A DNA stretch of 11,141 nt from RBG-16-66-20 sp035517595 (lineage in GTDB: Bacteria; Pseudomonadota; Gammaproteobacteria; Burkholderiales; SG8-39), in assembly GCA_035517595.1 (NCBI GenBank), contig DATIYN010000012.1, forward strand, positions 1 through 11,141, written 5' to 3'. The notes beneath the pieces were generated by a model that saw nothing but the letters and a program-made list of their open reading frames with translations, did no database searches and had not been told where the DNA came from. The position numbers were made by a program, and so were the translations under genes. Shown here one piece after another: positions 8,294 through 11,141 of this stretch; the first letter of the stretch is position 1, and each line of letters opens with the position of its first letter.

Positions 8294-8321
8294 ATTATAC
8301 CCCAGCGCAGCAGTGGGATAA
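8294..8321 (-). promoter_or_regulatory. Promoter for the ahcY operon
   Basis: A perfect -10 hexamer TATAAT lies on the - strand at 8299-8294. Sixteen bases upstream is TTATCC (8321-8316), a weak -35 matching 3 of 6 positions. Transcription would start near 8287, just ahead of the riboswitch pseudoknot strand, which is the right place for a full aptamer. The start site is inferred. Confidence 0.65.
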
Positions 8322-8322
8322 T
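8294..8322 (+). promoter_or_regulatory. Divergent promoter for the glycosyltransferase operon
   Basis: GATAAT at 8317-8322 is a good -10 on the + strand. Seventeen bases upstream, ATTATA (8294-8299) is a poor -35 matching 3 of 6 and coincides with the complement of the ahcY -10. Transcription would start near 8329, leaving a short leader before the GTG at 8346. The two promoters overlap completely, so they probably compete for polymerase. This is inferred from hexamers only. Confidence 0.5.
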
Positions 8323-8345
8323 GCGGCTTTTTCCGCCGAGCCCCC

Positions 8346-9083
8346 GTGCAGTTGTCGATCGTCGTCCCGGTGCGCAACGAGCAGGACAACATCCTGCCGC
8401 TGCTCGAGGAAATCCATGCCGCGCTCGGCGCGGGCGGCGACTTCGAGGTCATCTACGTGGACGACGGCAGCACGGACGCGACGCTCGCGCGCCTCGGCGA
8501 GGCGATGGCGCGCTACCCGCGCCTGCGCGTGCTCGCGCACCGCTCGGGCTGCGGGCAGAGCGCGGCGCTCGTGACGGGATTTCGCGCCGCGCGCGGCGAG
8601 TGGATCGCGACGCTCGACGGCGACGGCCAGAACGATCCGGCCGACCTCCCCAGGCTGTTGGCGGCGAGGGATGCGGCGGCCGCAGGCACCGCGTCGCCGC
8701 CTCTGCAGCTCGTCGCGGGCTACCGCAGGAAGCGCCAGGACACCTGGCTCAAGCGCGTGTCTTCCCGCGTGGCCAACGGCGTGCGCTCGCGGCTGCTCGG
8801 CGACGCGACGCCCGATACGGGCTGCGGGCTGAAGCTGATCCTGCGCTCGGCCTGCCTCGAGCTGCCGTTCTTCGATCACCTGCACCGCTTCCTGCCCGCG
8901 CTCGTGCAGCGCAACGGCGGCGCGACCGTGTCGGTCGAGGTGAACCACCGGCCGCGCAGCCGCGGCGTGTCGAACTACGGACTGTTCGACCGTCTCTGGG
9001 TCGGCATTGCGGACCTGTTCGGCGTGATGTGGCTGCAGCGCCGCGCGAAGCGTCCGCAGGCCTCCGAGCTGCGCCGGCCTTGA
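8346..9083 (+). CDS. GT2-family (DPM1-like) glycosyltransferase
   Basis: This 245-residue GT-A fold transferase resembles dolichyl/undecaprenyl-phosphate sugar synthases, which move a nucleotide-activated sugar onto a polyprenyl phosphate at the inner face of the membrane. Visible motifs are IVVPVRNE at 5-12, the nucleotide-binding DDGSTD at 39-44, the metal-binding LDGDGQND at 90-97, DTGCGLK at 157-163, HRFLPALVQRNG at 180-191 and the HRPRSRGVSNYG loop from H201. No membrane helix is present, unlike the longer relatives with two C-terminal helices, so it probably acts peripherally. The start is the GTG at 8346, the only one that gives the normal N-terminal strand. A GAG about eight bases upstream is a weak ribosome binding site. 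It overlaps the next gene at TTGA, which suggests translational coupling. Donor and acceptor sugars cannot be told from sequence. Confidence 0.88.
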   Translation: MQLSIVVPVRNEQDNILPLLEEIHAALGAGGDFEVIYVDDGSTDATLARLGEAMARYPRLRVLAHRSGCGQSAALVTGFRAARGEWIATLDGDGQNDPADLPRLLAARDAAAAGTASPPLQLVAGYRRKRQDTWLKRVSSRVANGVRSRLLGDATPDTGCGLKLILRSACLELPFFDHLHRFLPALVQRNGGATVSVEVNHRPRSRGVSNYGLFDRLWVGIADLFGVMWLQRRAKRPQASELRRP

Positions 9084-9757
9084 GGATCAAGTCGTACCTG
9101 CCGGGCCTCGTCTTCCTGGCGACGCTCGCCGCCATCGGCTACCTGCTGGAGAGCGGTCTCGTTCAAGACCTGCTCAGCGAACGCTGGATCGACGCCGAAG
9201 TGCGCGGCAAGGGCGCGGCGGGCGAGCTGCTGTTCGTCGCGGTGGGCGGCGTGGCGACGGCGCTCGCGCTGCCGCGCCAGATCGTGAGCTTTCTCGGCGG
9301 CTACGCCTTCGGCCTGGGATTCGGCGCGGCGCTCGCGCTCGCGGCCACGGAGCTGGGCTGCGCGATCGCCTTCTATTACGCGCGCCTGGTCGGCCGGCCG
9401 TTGATCGCCCGTCGCCTCGGCGCGCGCGTGCGGCGCCTCGAGGACTTCCTCTCCGCCAACCCGTTCTCGATGACGCTGCTGATCCGCCTGCTGCCAGTCG
9501 GCAGCAACCTCGCGACCAGCCTCGCGGCCGGCGTCGCCCGCGTGCCCGCGGGGCCGTTCCTGCTCGGTTCCCTGCTGGGCTACCTGCCGCAGACCGTGGT
9601 GTTCGCGCTGGCGGGCAGCGGCGTCGAGCTGGAGGGCGGCCTGCGCTTTGCGCTCGCGGCGGTGTTCTTCGTCGTCTCCAGCGCGATCGGCATCTGGCTG
9701 TACCGCAGGTACCGCCACGGCAAGTCGCTCGGCGAGGACGTGGAAGAGTCGATTTGA
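9080..9757 (+). CDS. TVP38/TMEM64-family (VTT domain) inner-membrane protein
   Basis: 225 residues with about five or six hydrophobic segments. The VTT-domain landmarks are LPRQIVSFLGGYAFGLGFG at about 64-82 (GGYAFG 73-78), a glycine-rich helix ending AFYYARLVGRP at 97-107, and RLLPVGSNLATSLAAG at 136-151. That last stretch matches the family's conserved arginine-proline-asparagine-glycine segment. Family members act in membrane lipid or undecaprenyl-phosphate handling, with some shown to be lipid scramblases or flippases. A polyprenyl-phosphate link would suit the adjacent GT2 enzyme, but this is inference. The proposed start is TTG 9080, overlapping the previous stop as TTGA; no better ATG or GTG lies nearby before the first helix. 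The tail (GKSLGEDVEESI) is acidic and probably cytoplasmic. Confidence 0.82.
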   Translation: MRIKSYLPGLVFLATLAAIGYLLESGLVQDLLSERWIDAEVRGKGAAGELLFVAVGGVATALALPRQIVSFLGGYAFGLGFGAALALAATELGCAIAFYYARLVGRPLIARRLGARVRRLEDFLSANPFSMTLLIRLLPVGSNLATSLAAGVARVPAGPFLLGSLLGYLPQTVVFALAGSGVELEGGLRFALAAVFFVVSSAIGIWLYRRYRHGKSLGEDVEESI

Positions 9758-9800
9758 GCTAGACTCGCACCTCGTCGGAACCAGCCATCACAGGCCGCCC

Positions 9801-10025
9801 ATGAACATCTGGCTCCAGGGAGCGTTGATCGGCGCAGGCCTCGCGGCCGTGCTCATCATCTTCGAGTATCTGGCGATCCAGCGCGAGGTCGCGGAGCGCT
9901 CCAAGCGCATGGCGAAAAAGGTCGATTGGGACTCCAACCAGCGCAGCCGCATGCGCGGCATGCTGACGTTCGGCGCAGCGCTGCCGGTCGCCTGCGCGAT
10001 CGGCGCCTGGTGGGTCTGGGGCTGA
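9801..10025 (+). CDS. Small two-helix membrane protein, unknown function
   Basis: 74 residues. One hydrophobic helix spans about 4-24 and a second about 53-73, which ends in the tryptophan-rich GAWWVWG. Between them lies a strongly basic, charged linker (QREVAERSKRMAKKVDWDSNQRSRMRG). This layout gives a hairpin with a positively charged loop, expected on the cytoplasmic side. I do not recognise a named family. The ATG at 9801 is preceded by a poor ribosome binding site. A TAGACT at 9760-9765 could be a -10 of its own promoter. It lies 43 bp after the VTT gene on the same strand and converges with metK. The sharp coding layout and membrane pattern support a real gene, but its role is unknown. 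Confidence 0.65.
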   Translation: MNIWLQGALIGAGLAAVLIIFEYLAIQREVAERSKRMAKKVDWDSNQRSRMRGMLTFGAALPVACAIGAWWVWG

Positions 10026-10030
10026 ACGCG

Positions 10031-10050
10031 GGCGGCTAGGCCGCCTGTTT
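10031..10050. terminator. Terminator-like hairpin between convergent genes
   Basis: GGCGGC (10031-10036) pairs with GCCGCC (10040-10045) around a TAG loop and is followed by TGTTT on the + strand. It would end the small membrane-protein transcript. The metK stop codon (10036-10038) lies inside the hairpin, so the same sequence serves the last codons of metK. The T-run is short and interrupted, so strength is uncertain. Confidence 0.45.
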
Positions 10051-11141
10051 CAAGACCATCGCCTTGTCGGTCGCTTCCCAGGTGAACTCGGGCTCGTCGC
10101 GCCCGAAGTGTCCGTAGGCGGCGGTCTTCTCGTAGATCGGCCGCAGCAGGTCCAGCATCCGGATGATGCCCTTGGGGCGCAGGTCGAAGTGCTGGCGCAC
10201 CAGCGCCGAGAGCTTGTCGTCCGAGATCCTGCCCGTGCCTTGCGTCGTCACCATCACGCTCGTGGGCTGCGCCACGCCGATCGCGTAGGACACCTGCACC
10301 AGGCATTTCGAGGCGAGCCCCGCCGCCACGATGTTCTTCGCCACGTAGCGCGCCGCATAGGCGGCCGAGCGGTCCACCTTCGACGGATCCTTGCCCGAGA
10401 AGGCGCCGCCGCCGTGCGGCGCCGAGCCGCCGTAGGTGTCGACGATGATCTTGCGGCCCGTGAGGCCGCAATCGCCCTTCGGGCCGCCGATCTCGAAGCT
10501 GCCGGTCGGGTTGACGAGGAACTTGACCTTGCCCTTGACGAGATTCTTCGGCAGCACGGGCTTGATGATCTGCTCGACGACCGCCTCCTCGATCTGCTTG
10601 TGCGCGAGGCCCGGCGCGTGCTGCGTCGAGAGCACGACGGTGTCGATCGCGTCCGGCCTGCCGTTCGCGTACTTGACGGTGACCTGCGATTTCGCGTCCG
10701 GGCGCAGCCAGGGGAGGCGCCCGTCGCGGCGCACTTCCGACTGGCGCTCGACGAGTCGGTGCGAGAGGTAGATGGGCAGCGGCATGAGCGCCGGCGTCTC
10801 GTCGCAGGCGTAGCCGAACATGAGGCCCTGGTCGCCCGCGCCCTGGTCCAGGTCGAGCCCCTTGCCCTCGTCGACGCCCTGCGCGATGTCCTTCGACTGC
10901 TCGCCGTAGGCGACGATCACCGTGCAGGTGTGCGTGTCGAAGCCGATCTTCGGGTCGTTGTAGCCGATGCGGTTGATCGTGCGGCGAGCGATGTCGTCGA
11001 AGTTCACGCGCGCGCCGGTGGTGATCTCGCCGGCGAGCACCACGAGGTTGTCCTTGACGAGCGTCTCGGCCGCGACGCGCGAGGTCTTGTCCTGCTTTAG
11101 AATCGCGTCGAGCACCGCGTCGGAAATCTGGTCCGCGACCT
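10036..11141 (-). CDS. metK: S-adenosylmethionine synthetase, 5' end beyond the window
   Basis: 367 residues are visible, starting at VADQISDAVLDAIL, so only about 20 N-terminal residues, including the SEGHPDK segment, lie outside the window. The enzyme makes SAM from methionine and ATP in the cytosol, using Mg2+ and K+. Seen here are GAGDQGLMFGYA (MetK signature 1), GGGAFSGKDPSKVDRS (signature 2), the GYNDPKIGFDTHTC stretch, and the C-terminal FTWEATDKAMVLKQ. Total length would be near 387, normal for bacterial MetK. It points the same way as ahcY but is separated from it by three + strand genes, so they are not one operon. Its promoter and any riboswitch lie outside the window. Confidence 0.97.
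   Translation of the reverse strand, partial: VADQISDAVLDAILKQDKTSRVAAETLVKDNLVVLAGEITTGARVNFDDIARRTINRIGYNDPKIGFDTHTCTVIVAYGEQSKDIAQGVDEGKGLDLDQGAGDQGLMFGYACDETPALMPLPIYLSHRLVERQSEVRRDGRLPWLRPDAKSQVTVKYANGRPDAIDTVVLSTQHAPGLAHKQIEEAVVEQIIKPVLPKNLVKGKVKFLVNPTGSFEIGGPKGDCGLTGRKIIVDTYGGSAPHGGGAFSGKDPSKVDRSAAYAARYVAKNIVAAGLASKCLVQVSYAIGVAQPTSVMVTTQGTGRISDDKLSALVRQHFDLRPKGIIRMLDLLRPIYEKTAAYGHFGRDEPEFTWEATDKAMVLKQAA

Overview
The window is about 11.1 kb of uniformly GC-rich, gene-dense bacterial chromosome. It looks like a betaproteobacterium (Burkholderiales, Rhodocyclales or Nitrosomonadales type). The reasons are the methionine-cycle block metK / ahcY / small YvlD-like membrane protein / MTHFR-like gene, an S-adenosylhomocysteine (SAH) riboswitch in front of ahcY, and a DUF6701 (MshQ-like) exoprotein. 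I see no tRNA, rRNA, CRISPR array, insertion sequence or prophage.

Left part, + strand (1-4956). The window opens inside the 3' end of a class-V aminotransferase of the alanine/serine-glyoxylate type. Next comes a YdjM-like (DUF457) membrane-bound metal-dependent hydrolase, whose GTG start lies in the second copy of an imperfect 36-bp tandem duplication. A 1174-residue exported DUF6701 protein follows; its ATG lies in the internal loop of a strong hairpin.

Middle, - strand (4973-8300). This is a methionine-cycle operon, read right to left. A TATAAT promoter leads into a SAH riboswitch coupled to an intrinsic terminator, then ahcY, a four-helix YvlD/PF04020 membrane protein 4 bp downstream, and a divergent MTHFR-like protein. 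Immediately after the MTHFR-like stop, and in the same reading frame, is a decayed HD-GYP phosphodiesterase domain that has lost its 5' part and an internal segment.

Right part. Divergent from ahcY, and sharing an almost mirror-symmetric promoter region, is a + strand pair: a GT2 glycosyltransferase and a TVP38/TMEM64 (VTT) membrane protein that overlap by 3 bp. A 74-residue two-helix membrane protein follows. metK (- strand, cut by the window end) converges on that small gene across a short terminator-like hairpin.

Functionally, MetK makes S-adenosylmethionine (SAM), methyltransferases turn SAM into SAH, and AhcY hydrolyses SAH to homocysteine. The riboswitch would induce ahcY and the genes behind it when SAH builds up. 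The MTHFR-like protein would supply methyl groups for homocysteine remethylation. I find no wholly new system. The features most worth following up are the divergent MTHFR, the hairpin-embedded start of the DUF6701 gene, the duplicated start region at 307-378 and the HD-GYP remnant.
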